Assembly: GCF_937988725.1 (NCBI RefSeq)
Contig: NZ_CALKHS010000010.1
Coordinates: 434,001-498,000 of the forward strand
DNA length: 64,000 nt
Source of the DNA: an uncultured Castellaniella sp.
GTDB taxonomy: Bacteria > Pseudomonadota > Gammaproteobacteria > Burkholderiales > Burkholderiaceae_B
Reading direction: 5' to 3'
Shown here: piece after piece, positions 1 to 9,505 of the stretch
Position numbering within the stretch: the first letter of the stretch is position 1
Layout of the letters: each line of letters opens with the position of its first letter
The notes under the pieces: model-generated
The model's input: only the letters and a program-made list of their open reading frames with translations
Told to the model about the DNA's origin: nothing
Database searches by the model: none
Program-made: the position numbers and the translations under genes

Positions 1-553
1 GCTTCACATAGGCCCGCACGTCGTCGGCGGTGATGCGGTTCTTCGGTCCGGTGCCGCTGACCTGGGCCAGATTGACCCCCAGTTCGCGGGCGAACTGCCG
101 CACCGACGGCGAGGCATGCGGCAGGTTGCGCAGCGGCACGTCGGCCTCGGCGAACGCGGCGGTCGGCGACGTGCGATCCGGTGTGCTGGAGGCCATGGTC
201 GGCGCGGGCGCCGGGGCCGGGGCGGCTTCTTCGGCCTTGGCGGCCGGCGCCGCTTCGGAGGCCGGCTGGGCCTGCGCCTTGGGGGCCTCGTCGGCGGGCT
301 TGGCGGCCGCGCCCTCGGCGGCTTCCACTTCCAGGATCACGGAACCTTCCGCGACCTTGTCGCCTACCTTGACCTTGACGGCCTTGACCACCCCGCCCTG
401 CGAGGCGGGAATTTCCATGGAGGCCTTGTCGGATTCCACGGTGATCAGGCTCTGTTCGGCCTGGATCGTATCGCCCACGGCGACCAGGACTTCGATGACG
501 TCGACCTGGTCGAAATCACCGATGTCGGGGACTTTGATTTCCACGATGCTCAT
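1..553 (-). CDS. aceF: Pyruvate dehydrogenase E2, dihydrolipoamide acetyltransferase (N-terminal part)
   Basis: Acetyl-transferring core of the pyruvate dehydrogenase complex; about 184 N-terminal codons are visible and the gene runs off the left edge. Residues 1-80 form a biotinyl/lipoyl domain with the lipoylated lysine in ESDKASMEIP (Lys43). An Ala/Pro/Glu-rich hinge follows (about 81-140). The start of the E1/E3-binding domain is next (PSVRQFARELGV, then GTGPKNRITADDV). Only one lipoyl domain precedes the hinge. The ATG at 553 has a GAGGA ribosome site and lies 14 nt after the aceE stop, so the two genes are one transcript. The catalytic domain is outside the window. Confidence 0.95.
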   Translation of the reverse strand, partial: MSIVEIKVPDIGDFDQVDVIEVLVAVGDTIQAEQSLITVESDKASMEIPASQGGVVKAVKVKVGDKVAEGSVILEVEAAEGAAAKPADEAPKAQAQPASEAAPAAKAEEAAPAPAPAPTMASSTPDRTSPTAAFAEADVPLRNLPHASPSVRQFARELGVNLAQVSGTGPKNRITADDVRAYVK

Positions 554-567
554 GTTCCTCGTCCTCC

Positions 568-3279
568 TCAGGCGTGGTGCGGGTTGGCCTTGTCGGACTC
601 AATCCCGTATTTGGCAATGGCTTCGGCGCATTTCTTGATGTCGATCGAGCCCTCGTCGGCCAGGCTGCGCAGGGCGGCCAGCACGATGAAGTGACGGTCG
701 ATCTCGAAGTGCTTGCGCAGTTCGGAGCGGAAGTCCGAACGGCCGAAACCGTCGGTGCCCAGGACCTTGAAGTGACGCCCGTCGGGGATGAAGGGACGGA
801 TCATGTCGCCATAGGCCTTCATGTAGTCGGTCGAGACGATGATCGGGCCCTGCGTACCCTTCAGCTGCTGGGTCACGTACGCTTCCTGAGCCGGCTCGGT
901 CGGGTGCAGCAGGTTGTGGCGCTCCACGTCCAGGCCGTTGCGGCGCAGTTCGGAGAAGCTGGTGGCGCTCCAGACGTCGGAGGTCACGCCCCAATCCTTT
1001 TCCAGCAGTTCCTGGGCCGCCATGACTTCGCGCAGGATCGTGCCCGAACCCATCAGCTGCACGTGGGTCTTCTTGGACGCCTTGGCGCTGGACTGCAGCT
1101 TGTACATGCCGCGCAGGATGCCGTCCTCGTCGCCGGCCTTCAGACCGGGATGGGCGTAGTTCTCGTTCATCACCGTGATGTAGAAGAACACGTCTTCCTG
1201 GTCGTGCATCATGCGCTGCAGACCGCTGCGGATGATGACCGCGACTTCGTGGGCGAAGGCCGGATCGTAGGCCACGCAGTTGGGGATCAGGGACGCCTGG
1301 ATGTGGCTGTGGCCGTCTTCGTGCTGCAGGCCTTCGCCGTTCAGGGTCGTGCGACCCGCCGTGCCGCCCAGCACGAAGCCGCGCGCCAGCATGTCGCCCG
1401 CCGCCCAGGCATGATCGCCAAAGCGCTGGAACCCGAACATCGAATAGTAGATGAAGAACGGGATCATGATGGTGTTGCTGACGGAATACGACGTCGCCGC
1501 GGCAACCCAGGAGCTGAAGCCGCCGGCCTCGTTGATGCCTTCCTGCAGCAACTGGCCGTTTTCCGCTTCGCGGTAGTACATCACCTGGCCCTTGTCGACC
1601 GGCACGTACTTCTGACCTTCCGGCGCGTAGATGCCGATCTGGCGGAACAGGCCTTCCATGCCGAAGGTGCGCGATTCGTCCACCAGGATGGGCACGACGC
1701 GCGGAGCGAGGTCCTTGTCGCGCAGGATCTGGTTGAGCACCCGCACGAAGGCCTGGGTCGTGGAGATTTCCCGGCCTTCCGCGGTGGGTTCCAGCACGGC
1801 CTTGAAGGCATCCAGCGGCGGCACCGGCAGGGACTGGTCGGCCTTGGCGCGGCGGTGCGGCAGGTAGCCGCCCAGCGCCTTGCGGCGTTCATGCATGTAC
1901 TTCATTTCCGGCGAGTCTTCAGCCGGCTTGAAGAAGGGGATTTCCTCGACCTTGTCGTCGGGAATGGGGATGTTGAAGCGGTCGCGGAATTCGCGCACCG
2001 AATCGATGTCCAGCTTCTTCTGCTGATGGGTGGGGTTCTTGGCCTGGCCGACGTGGCCCATGCCGTAGCCCTTGATGGTCTTGGCCAGGATGACGGAAGG
2101 CTGGCCCTTGTGGCCGGCGGCGGCGGCGAAGGCCGCGTAGACCTTGTGCGGATCGTGGCCGCCGCGGTTTAGACGCCAGACGTCTTCGTCGCTCATGCGG
2201 CTGACCATTTCCAGCAGCTTCGGATGCTTGCCGAAGAATTTCTCGCGCACGAACTTGCCGTCGTTGGCCTTGTAGGCCTGGTATTCGCCGTCCACGGTTT
2301 CTTCCATGACGCGGCGCAGGATGCCTTCCTTGTCGCGGGCGAACAGGGGATCCCAATAACCGCCCCAGATGAGCTTGAGCACATTCCAGCCGTTGCCGCG
2401 GAAGGCGCCTTCGAGTTCCTGGATGATCTTGCCGTTGCCGCGCACAGGGCCGTCCAGGCGCTGCAGGTTGCAGTTGACGACGAAGATCAGGTTGTCGAGC
2501 TTCTCGCGGGAAGCCAGGCCGATGGCGGCCAGGGTTTCGGGCTCGTCGATCTCGCCGTCGCCCACGAAGACCCAGACCTTGCGCTGGGCCGTGTCGGCCA
2601 GCCCGCGGGCATGCAGGTACTTCAGAAACCGGGCCTGGTAGATGGCCATCATGGGGCCAAGGCCCATGGACACCGTCGAGAACTGCCAGAAATCGGGCAT
2701 CAGCTTGGGGTGCGGGTAGGAGGACAGGCCCTTGCCCTTGCCGCCGACTTCCTGGCGGAAGTAGTTCAGGTTTTCCTCGGTCAGGCGGCCTTCCAGGAAG
2801 GCGCGCGAATACATGCCCGGGGACGAGTGGCCCTGGAAGTAGACCAGATCGCCGCCGTGATCGGGCGATTCGGCGTGCCAGAAGTGGTTCTGGCCGCATT
2901 CGATCATGGTCGCCAGCGAGGCGAAGGAGGCAATGTGGCCGCCCAGGCTGCCGCCGTCGGCCGGTTCATGTTTGTTGGCCTTGACCACCATGGCCATGGC
3001 GTTCCAGCGGATGTAGGAACGGATGCGCTCTTCGAGCACCATGTTGCCCGGGTGCGGGGGCTCCAGCCCCGGAGGGATGGTGTTGACATAGGCCGTGTTC
3101 AGGGAATACGGGATATGCGCACCGGAACGGCGGGCGAGATCGATCAAGCTTTCAATCAGGAAGTGGGCGCGTTCGGCGCCCTCCCGATCGAGCACGGCTT
3201 CGAGCGCGTCGAGCCATTCCTGGGTTTCCTGCCGATCGGGGTCCGCCACGGCGGCCTGAGCTTGTTCAAGAGAGGACAT
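568..3279 (-). CDS. aceE: Pyruvate dehydrogenase E1 component, homodimeric type
   Basis: Decarboxylates pyruvate with thiamine diphosphate and transfers the acetyl group to the lipoyl arm of AceF. The 903-residue product has the length of the single-chain E1 of Proteobacteria. The ThDP/Mg motif begins at GDGEIDEPET (residues 240-249) and ends near NCNLQRLDGP. An open frame continues upstream to 3318, but the ATG at 3279 (MSSLEQAQ) has an AGGAGA ribosome site nine bases before it and is preferred. It heads aceE-aceF and is divergent from a PAS kinase/FixJ pair across 237 nt of AT-richer DNA, in which I could not place a promoter with confidence. Confidence 0.97.
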   Translation of the reverse strand: MSSLEQAQAAVADPDRQETQEWLDALEAVLDREGAERAHFLIESLIDLARRSGAHIPYSLNTAYVNTIPPGLEPPHPGNMVLEERIRSYIRWNAMAMVVKANKHEPADGGSLGGHIASFASLATMIECGQNHFWHAESPDHGGDLVYFQGHSSPGMYSRAFLEGRLTEENLNYFRQEVGGKGKGLSSYPHPKLMPDFWQFSTVSMGLGPMMAIYQARFLKYLHARGLADTAQRKVWVFVGDGEIDEPETLAAIGLASREKLDNLIFVVNCNLQRLDGPVRGNGKIIQELEGAFRGNGWNVLKLIWGGYWDPLFARDKEGILRRVMEETVDGEYQAYKANDGKFVREKFFGKHPKLLEMVSRMSDEDVWRLNRGGHDPHKVYAAFAAAAGHKGQPSVILAKTIKGYGMGHVGQAKNPTHQQKKLDIDSVREFRDRFNIPIPDDKVEEIPFFKPAEDSPEMKYMHERRKALGGYLPHRRAKADQSLPVPPLDAFKAVLEPTAEGREISTTQAFVRVLNQILRDKDLAPRVVPILVDESRTFGMEGLFRQIGIYAPEGQKYVPVDKGQVMYYREAENGQLLQEGINEAGGFSSWVAAATSYSVSNTIMIPFFIYYSMFGFQRFGDHAWAAGDMLARGFVLGGTAGRTTLNGEGLQHEDGHSHIQASLIPNCVAYDPAFAHEVAVIIRSGLQRMMHDQEDVFFYITVMNENYAHPGLKAGDEDGILRGMYKLQSSAKASKKTHVQLMGSGTILREVMAAQELLEKDWGVTSDVWSATSFSELRRNGLDVERHNLLHPTEPAQEAYVTQQLKGTQGPIIVSTDYMKAYGDMIRPFIPDGRHFKVLGTDGFGRSDFRSELRKHFEIDRHFIVLAALRSLADEGSIDIKKCAEAIAKYGIESDKANPHHA

Positions 3280-3516
3280 AAGGTGTGTCTCCTGTGTGGT
3301 TCGAGGGCGCGACCACACATCGCGCCTGCCTGAAAATTACGCCGGATGCAAAGGATGTCCCGAACACGAATGCGTCCAGGGGTCCGGCACCTGTGCCCAT
3401 TCTAGGAAAGACCCCGGTTCCGCACAAGCGAAATTTCATCTCGTGGTGTGAATTTTTATTATGTGAAAAATTGAATACTGATTTCGCGTCTAAAATGACG
3501 CAATCGCAAGACCATC

Positions 3517-5271
3517 ATGGCCATGGCAAACCCGAACCGCAAGTCCCTGATCCCGACGACATTCTATGAGCATGCCCGTCATAGCCGCCGTCTGTACTGG
3601 CTGACGCCGGCCGTCGTGCTGGTGTTGTACCTGTGCGTCATGGGGGCCTTCATCTGGCTGCAGCACCTGCAAAGCGACAGCGTGATGTTCGTCACCATCG
3701 ATCAGGAAACCCGGCAGCAGCGGCTGATGATGGTGGTCTTCGCCCTGTCGCTGGTGATCATCTTCAGCCTGCTGGCCCTGTGGCGCTACACGCGCTTTCG
3801 CACCCAGGCCGAGGCCGCCCTGATCGCGGAAACCGGCTTCCGCCGCGCCATGGAAAATTCCATGTCCACCGGGATGCGGGTGTTCGACATGCAGGGCCGC
3901 ATCGCCTACGTGAACCCGGCATTCTGCCGCATGATCGGCTGGAACGAGGCCGACCTGATCGGCCGCACCGCCCCCTTCCCCTACTGGCTGCCGGGACGCC
4001 ACGACCACCACCGCGAGACCCTGGCGCAGCTGCTGTCGGGCCGCACCCCCAGCAGCGGCCTGGAAATCGAGGCCCAGCGCCGCGACGGGTCCCGCTTCAC
4101 CGCCCGCATGTACGTGTCGCCGCTGCGCGACCCCAAGGGCGAACAGATCGGCTGGATGACGTCCATGACCGACATCACCGAGCCCAAGCGCATCCGCGAA
4201 GCCCTGACCGCCGCGCACGAACGATTCATGACCGTGCTGGAAGGCCTGGACGACGCCATTTCCGTGGTGGCGGACACCCCCGAAGGCCTGGAACTGCTGT
4301 TCGCCAACCGCACCTACCGGCGCCTGTTCGGCGCCCAGACCAGCGGCCACGCGCAGCTGCTGGGCGGGCGCCTAGGCCGGTTCACCGACGAGACCATGGA
4401 ACTGTTCTCGCCCACGGCCGAACGCTGGTTCGAAGTCCACCACCGCATGCTGGCATGGACGGACTCGCGGCGCGTGCGCCTGCAGGTGGCCCGCGACATC
4501 ACCGAGCGCCGCAAGCACGAGGAAGAATCCCGCGTGCAGCAGGAAAAGGCCCAGCTGACCAGCCGCCTGACCACCATGGGCGAGATGGCCTCGTCCCTGG
4601 CGCACGAACTGAACCAGCCCCTGACGGCCATCAGCAACTACAACATGGCGGCCGTGGCCATGGTGAAATCGGGCAAGGCGCCCGCCGAATCGCTGCTGCA
4701 AGCGCTGGAAAAGGCATCCCAGCAGGCCGAACGGGCCGGAAAGATCATCAGCCGCATCCGCGAGTTCGTCAAACGCAGCGAGCCGCGGCGCCAGGCGGTG
4801 GAGCTGACCCGCATCGTGGAAAACGCCGTGGGCTTCGCCGACATCGACGCGCGCAAGCGGCAAATCGACATCGTCCAGAGCCTGCCCGACCCCATGCCCG
4901 AAGTGCTGGCCGACCCGATCCTGATCGAACAGGTGCTGCTGAACCTGCTGAAGAACGGCGTCGAAGCCATGGAGCACAGCGAATACCGCAGCCTGCACGT
5001 GAACATCACCGACCAGGATCCGCAGATCGAGATCGCCGTGATCGACCGGGGCCACGGCCTGCGCAATCCCGACCGCCTGTTCGAGCCTTTTTACAGCACC
5101 AAATCCGAAGGCCTGGGCATGGGCCTGAATATCTGCCGTACCATTATCGAATCGCATCACGGGCGCCTGTGGGCCAGCCCGAATCCGGAAGGCGGGACCA
5201 TATTCCGCTTTACCCTGCCCAAGGCGCCCCCGAGCGCACAAATAGAATCCACGGAGGAAACGCAAGCATGA
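3517..5271 (+). CDS. PAS-domain sensor histidine kinase (FixL/DctB-like)
   Basis: Membrane sensor kinase of 584 residues. Two hydrophobic helices (about 27-50 and 70-90) flank a very short periplasmic loop. Two PAS-like regions follow (about 105-225, ending MTDITEPKR, and 230-335, ending ARDITERRK). The HisKA box is SSLAHELNQPLTAISNY with phospho-acceptor His363. The HATPase has an N box (NLLKNGVEAM) and a G box (GLGMGLNICRTII). The stop overlaps the start of the response regulator by 4 nt (ATGA), so this is its cognate kinase. The AHELNQPL box resembles FixL/TodS-type kinases. No haem-ligand signature could be judged, so the signal is unknown. The ribosome site is weak. Confidence 0.9.
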   Translation: MAMANPNRKSLIPTTFYEHARHSRRLYWLTPAVVLVLYLCVMGAFIWLQHLQSDSVMFVTIDQETRQQRLMMVVFALSLVIIFSLLALWRYTRFRTQAEAALIAETGFRRAMENSMSTGMRVFDMQGRIAYVNPAFCRMIGWNEADLIGRTAPFPYWLPGRHDHHRETLAQLLSGRTPSSGLEIEAQRRDGSRFTARMYVSPLRDPKGEQIGWMTSMTDITEPKRIREALTAAHERFMTVLEGLDDAISVVADTPEGLELLFANRTYRRLFGAQTSGHAQLLGGRLGRFTDETMELFSPTAERWFEVHHRMLAWTDSRRVRLQVARDITERRKHEEESRVQQEKAQLTSRLTTMGEMASSLAHELNQPLTAISNYNMAAVAMVKSGKAPAESLLQALEKASQQAERAGKIISRIREFVKRSEPRRQAVELTRIVENAVGFADIDARKRQIDIVQSLPDPMPEVLADPILIEQVLLNLLKNGVEAMEHSEYRSLHVNITDQDPQIEIAVIDRGHGLRNPDRLFEPFYSTKSEGLGMGLNICRTIIESHHGRLWASPNPEGGTIFRFTLPKAPPSAQIESTEETQA

Positions 5272-5897
5272 CCGACCCTCAAGTCTCCAGCATCATCTAC
5301 ATCGTCGACGACGACGAGGCTGTCCGCGACTCCTTGCGCTGGCTGCTCGAAGCCAACGGCTACGCCGTGCGCAGCTTCGCCGGCGCCGAGGAATTCCTGG
5401 ACGCCTACAACCCCGACCAGACCGCGGTTCTGATCGCCGACGTGCGCATGCCCGGCATGAGCGGCCTGGAACTGCAGGAAACCCTGATCGCCCGCAAGGC
5501 CCCCCTGCCCATCGTCTTCATCACCGGCCACGGCGACGTCCCCATGGCCGTCTCCACCATGAAGAAAGGCGCCGTCGACTTCCTGGAAAAACCGTTCAAC
5601 GAGGCCGACCTGCGGCGCATCGTCGCCGGCATGCTGGCCCAGGCCACCGAACGCGTCCGCGAAGCCCAGGCGCAGCGCGACCAGCAGGCCGTGCTGGGGC
5701 GCCTGACGGCCCGCGAACAGCAGGTGCTGGAACGCATCGTGGCCGGCCGCCTGAACAAGCAGATCGCCGGCGACCTGAACATCAGCATCAAGACGGTCGA
5801 GGCGCACCGCGCCAACATCATGGAAAAACTGGAAGTCACCACCGTGGCCGACCTGATGAAGATCGCCCTGACCCGCACCGAGGAAGCCGGATCATGA
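5268..5897 (+). CDS. FixJ-family two-component response regulator
   Basis: A 209-residue DNA-binding regulator. The receiver domain occupies residues 1-125, with acidic DDD at 14-16, phospho-acceptor Asp58 (IADVRMPGMSG) and Lys108 (DFLEKPF). A LuxR/FixJ helix-turn-helix follows (LTAREQQVLERIVAGRLNKQ, then ISIKTVEAHRANIMEKL). The start is fixed by the ATGA overlap with the kinase. The stop overlaps folD in the same way, making a three-gene coupled unit. Its targets are unknown; divergent aceE is an obvious candidate by position only. Confidence 0.93.
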   Translation: MTDPQVSSIIYIVDDDEAVRDSLRWLLEANGYAVRSFAGAEEFLDAYNPDQTAVLIADVRMPGMSGLELQETLIARKAPLPIVFITGHGDVPMAVSTMKKGAVDFLEKPFNEADLRRIVAGMLAQATERVREAQAQRDQQAVLGRLTAREQQVLERIVAGRLNKQIAGDLNISIKTVEAHRANIMEKLEVTTVADLMKIALTRTEEAGS

Positions 5898-6748
5898 GCG
5901 CCCGCATCATCGACGGCAAGGCCCTGTCCGCGCGCGTCCGCGCCGACGTGGCACAACGCGTCCAGGCGCTCAGGCAGCGGGGCGTCACCCCCGGCCTGGC
6001 CGTGGTGCTGGTGGGCGACAACCCCGCCTCGCAAGTCTACGTGCGCAACAAGGCGGCGGCCTGCGAGGCCGCCGGCATGCTGTCGCGCGTCATCCCGCTG
6101 GGTGCGGACACGCCCGAAGGCGAACTGCTGGACGTCATCGAGGCGCTGAATGCGGATCCCGCCATCCACGGCATCCTGGTGCAGCTGCCGCTGCCGGGCC
6201 ACATCGACACCGGCCTGGTCATCGAAACCATCAGCGCATCCAAGGACGTCGACGGCTTTCACGTCAGCAACGCCGGCCTGCTGATGACCGGCCGGCCGCT
6301 GTTCCGGCCCTGCACGCCCTACGGCGTCATGAAGATGCTGGAATCCGAGAACGTGCCGCTGCGCGGCGCCGAAGCCGTCATCGTCGGGGCCAGCAACATC
6401 GTCGGCAAGCCCATGGCCATGCTGCTGCTGGCGGCCGGCGCCACCGTGACCCTGTGCAACTCCAAGACCCGCGACCTGGCCGCCCAGACGCGGCGCGCCG
6501 ACGTGCTGGTGGTCGCCACCGGCAAGCCCGGCATCGTCCAGGGCGACATGGTCAAGCCCGGCGCCGTGGTCATCGACGTGGGCATCAACCGCCTGCCCTC
6601 GGGCAAGCTGACCGGCGACGTGGATTTCGAATCCGCCGCGAGGACGGCCGCCGCCATCACGCCGGTGCCGGGCGGCGTGGGCCCCATGACCATCGCCATG
6701 CTGCTGGTCAACACCCTCGAAGCCGCAGAACGTACGCTACAGACTTGA
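5894..6748 (+). CDS. folD: Methylenetetrahydrofolate dehydrogenase/cyclohydrolase
   Basis: Bifunctional cytosolic enzyme of one-carbon metabolism converting 5,10-methylene-THF to 10-formyl-THF. The 284-residue length is normal. Visible motifs are YVRNKAAACEAAG (active-site Lys region), the dinucleotide-binding segment VIVGASNIVGKPMAMLL, and the C-terminal signature TPVPGGVGPMTIAMLL. It begins inside the last codon of the FixJ-type regulator (ATGA), so it is cotranscribed with the two-component genes; that linkage has no obvious metabolic reason. Confidence 0.97.
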   Translation: MSARIIDGKALSARVRADVAQRVQALRQRGVTPGLAVVLVGDNPASQVYVRNKAAACEAAGMLSRVIPLGADTPEGELLDVIEALNADPAIHGILVQLPLPGHIDTGLVIETISASKDVDGFHVSNAGLLMTGRPLFRPCTPYGVMKMLESENVPLRGAEAVIVGASNIVGKPMAMLLLAAGATVTLCNSKTRDLAAQTRRADVLVVATGKPGIVQGDMVKPGAVVIDVGINRLPSGKLTGDVDFESAARTAAAITPVPGGVGPMTIAMLLVNTLEAAERTLQT

Positions 6749-6779
6749 AATCGGGGCCTTGCGCCCCCATGTGCCGCTC

Positions 6780-8864
6780 ATGACATCCGCACCGATTGCC
6801 GTAGAAAATCCCCTCCTCGCGCCGGCCGAGGCCTTCGTCGACTACAGCGCCGTGCTGCCGGCGCACATCGAGCCCTCGATCAGCGCGCTGATCGCCGAGA
6901 CCCGCGCCGCCATCATTAAGGCGGCGGAAGCCCCCGAGGCGCCCGACTGGGAAAACCTGGTCGAAGCCATCGAAGACCCTTCCGAGCGCCTGCATCGGGC
7001 CTGGTCGATCGCAGGCCACCTGAACAGCGTGGTCAACACCCCGGAACTGCGGGCGGCCTACAACGCGTGCCTGCCGCTGATGAGCGAATTCTCGACCTGG
7101 GTCGGCCTGCACCAGGGCCTGTACGAACGCTATCGGGCCCTGGCGGCCAGCCCCGCCTATGCCGGCCTGTCGCCCACCCGCCGGCGCATCGTCGACCTGG
7201 CCCTGCGCGACTTCCGACTGAGCGGCGTGGAACTCCAGGGCCCGGCCCGCGACACCTACGCCCGCAACGCCGATCTGCAGGCCCAGGTATCGCAGAAATT
7301 CTCCGAAAACGTCATGGACGCCACCGACGGCTGGTCCCTGCTGATCACGGACGAAGCCCGCCTGAAGGGGCTGCCCGGCAACGTCGTCGCCAGCGCCCGC
7401 CAGCTGGCCGAATCCGCCGGCGAAAACGGCTGGAAACTGACGCTGCACATGCCCTGCTACCTGCCGGTCATGCAGCACGCCCAGGACCGCGATCTGCGCC
7501 TGGCCGTATACCGCGCCTACGGCACCCGCGCCTCCGACCAGGGCGATCCGGCCTTCGACAACTCCGAATCCATCGAATCGCTGCTGGCGCTGCGGGCCGA
7601 GGAAGCCGCGCTGCTGGGCCACGCCGATTTCGCTTCGCTGCGCCTGGAAACCCGCATGGCCGACAGCGCGCCCCAGGTGCTGGCCTTCCTGCGCGAACTG
7701 GCCGCCAAAGCCCGCCCCAGCGCCCGGCGAGACCTGGAAGAACTGCGCGAATTCGCCGCCCGGCATCTGGGCCTGGGCACGCTGGAACCCTGGGACATCG
7801 CCTACGCATCCGAGCGGCTGCGCGAACAGCGCTACGCCTACTCGGACGAAGAACTGCGCCCCTACTTCACCGAATCCCAGGTGCTCAAGGGGCTGTTCGA
7901 GGTCATCCACACCTTGTTCGGCGTGCGCCTGCAAGCCTGCGATGCCCCGGCCTGGCATCCCGACGCCCGCATCTACCGGGTGCTCGACGCGCAGGGCCGC
8001 GAGCTGGGACGCCTGGGCATGGATCTGTACGCCCGCCCCGGCAAGCAAGGCGGCGCCTGGGTGGACAGCGAACGCAGCCGACGCCGCCACGGCGACACGC
8101 TGCACCAGCCGCTGGCCTGGCTGACCTGCAATTTCTCGGCGCCCCACGACGGCGGCGAGGCGCAGCTCACGCACGACGAAGTCATCACCCTGTTCCACGA
8201 AAGCGGCCACGCCATGCATACCCTGCTCTCGCGGGTGGACGAGCCGGCCGCGGCGGCCTTCGCCGCCGTCGAATGGGACGCCATCGAACTGCCTTCGCAG
8301 TTCATGGAGAACTTCTGCTGGGAATGGGGCGTGCTCAAGTCCCTGACCCGGCATGCCGAGACGGGTGAAACACTGCCCCGGGCCCTGTTCGACAAGCTGA
8401 CCGCCGCCCGCAATTTCCAGAGCGGCCTGCAGACCTTGCGCCAGGTGGAATTCTCGCTCTTCGACATGCTGATCCACACGCAGGACCACGGCCTGTCGAT
8501 CAGCGCCGTGCTCGACACCCTGGACCAGGTGCGCCAGGAAGTCGCCCTGCTGGTGCCGCCGGCCTGGCACCGCTTTCCGCATGCCTTCTCGCACCTGTTC
8601 GCCGGGGGCTACGGGGCCGGGTACTACAGCTACAAGTGGGCCGAGGTGCTGTCCGCCGACGCCTTCGCCGCGTTCGAAGAACGCGCGCAGGCCCAGCCGG
8701 ACGGCACCCGCGACGTGTTCGATCCCGATACCTGCCGCCGCTACCTGGACGAGATCATCGCCGTGGGCGGCGCGCGCCCGGCGGCGGATTCCTTCCGGGC
8801 CTTCCGCGGCCGCGATCCGTCGCTGGACGCCCTGCTGCGCCACAGCGGCCTGGTGGAAGCCTGA
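6780..8864 (+). CDS. prlC: M3-family zinc oligopeptidase (oligopeptidase A-like)
   Basis: Cytosolic metallopeptidase degrading oligopeptides and signal-peptide fragments. The 694-residue product carries the M3 zinc motif HESGHAMHTL with HExxH at 473-477. The third-ligand region lies downstream (ELPSQFMENFCWEW), and the C-terminal M3 signature is FAGGYGAGYYSYKWAEVLSADAF cut here as YGAGYYSYKWAEVL. An in-frame TTG at 6759 could add seven residues, but the ATG at 6780 is preferred. It starts 31 nt after folD, in the same direction. Length and motifs fit oligopeptidase A rather than the secreted M3 forms. Confidence 0.92.
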   Translation: MTSAPIAVENPLLAPAEAFVDYSAVLPAHIEPSISALIAETRAAIIKAAEAPEAPDWENLVEAIEDPSERLHRAWSIAGHLNSVVNTPELRAAYNACLPLMSEFSTWVGLHQGLYERYRALAASPAYAGLSPTRRRIVDLALRDFRLSGVELQGPARDTYARNADLQAQVSQKFSENVMDATDGWSLLITDEARLKGLPGNVVASARQLAESAGENGWKLTLHMPCYLPVMQHAQDRDLRLAVYRAYGTRASDQGDPAFDNSESIESLLALRAEEAALLGHADFASLRLETRMADSAPQVLAFLRELAAKARPSARRDLEELREFAARHLGLGTLEPWDIAYASERLREQRYAYSDEELRPYFTESQVLKGLFEVIHTLFGVRLQACDAPAWHPDARIYRVLDAQGRELGRLGMDLYARPGKQGGAWVDSERSRRRHGDTLHQPLAWLTCNFSAPHDGGEAQLTHDEVITLFHESGHAMHTLLSRVDEPAAAAFAAVEWDAIELPSQFMENFCWEWGVLKSLTRHAETGETLPRALFDKLTAARNFQSGLQTLRQVEFSLFDMLIHTQDHGLSISAVLDTLDQVRQEVALLVPPAWHRFPHAFSHLFAGGYGAGYYSYKWAEVLSADAFAAFEERAQAQPDGTRDVFDPDTCRRYLDEIIAVGGARPAADSFRAFRGRDPSLDALLRHSGLVEA

Positions 8865-8867
8865 AAA

Positions 8868-9470
8868 ATGACTAAGCCCCCGCGCCGCGCAGGCTTCGTC
8901 CAGCGCCTGATGGCGGCCCTGGTTCTATGGGCGTGCGGCATCGGCGTAGCGCTGGCGGCGGTCCACCCGGTGCGCGGCTTTCTGCCCGACCTGAAGTTCA
9001 CGCTGCAAGGCGCGGGCGGCGCCACGGTCACCCAGCAGGCCTTCGCCGGCAAGGTCGTGCTGATGTTCTTCGGCTATGCCAGCTGCCCCGACATCTGCCC
9101 CACCACCATGGCCCAGCTGGCGCAGGTGACGGAATCCCTGGGGCCCAAGGCCGACCAGGTCCGCATCCTGTTCGTCAGCGTGGATCCTCACCGGGACACG
9201 CCCGACGTGCTGCAGGCCTATGTGGATCAGTTCGACCGCCATGCCATCGGCCTGACGGGCGACGAATCCGCCATCGCCGCCCTGGCGCGCCGCTACCGGG
9301 TGGCCTACCAGATCGAGCGCCCCGACTCCACCGCGCCCGGCGCGCCCTACGAGGTGTCCCACAGCCGGGGCATCTACGCCTTCGACCAGCAGGGCAAGGC
9401 CGTGTGGCTGGCCTCCGACAGCGAATCCCAGGACGACCTGCTGGCCGCCCTGAAGCCGATGCTGCAATAG
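8868..9470 (+). CDS. SCO1/SenC copper chaperone or thiol protein
   Basis: Membrane-anchored thioredoxin-fold protein that delivers copper to, or reduces cysteines of, the CuA site of cytochrome oxidase. The 200-residue product has an N-terminal hydrophobic helix (about 13-31), the CPDIC pair (Cys73 and Cys77) in GYASCPDICPTTM, and the conserved His165 in EVSHSRGIY. All three copper ligands of the SCO family are present. It begins three bases after the oligopeptidase stop. The oxidase in this window (cyo) lacks CuA, so its client is probably a cytochrome c oxidase elsewhere. Confidence 0.93.
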   Translation: MTKPPRRAGFVQRLMAALVLWACGIGVALAAVHPVRGFLPDLKFTLQGAGGATVTQQAFAGKVVLMFFGYASCPDICPTTMAQLAQVTESLGPKADQVRILFVSVDPHRDTPDVLQAYVDQFDRHAIGLTGDESAIAALARRYRVAYQIERPDSTAPGAPYEVSHSRGIYAFDQQGKAVWLASDSESQDDLLAALKPMLQ

Positions 9471-9473
9471 CGG

Positions 9474-9491
9474 GTCCCGGCGGCGCGGGAC
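9474..9491. terminator. Hairpin between convergent SCO and oxidoreductase genes
   Basis: Perfect 6-bp arms GTCCCG and CGGGAC around the six-base loop GCGGCG, in the 35-nt gap between two convergent stop codons. There is no clear T tract on either side, so the role as a bidirectional terminator is inferred from position. Confidence 0.4.
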
Positions 9492-9505
9492 AGGCGCGGA
9501 ATTCC

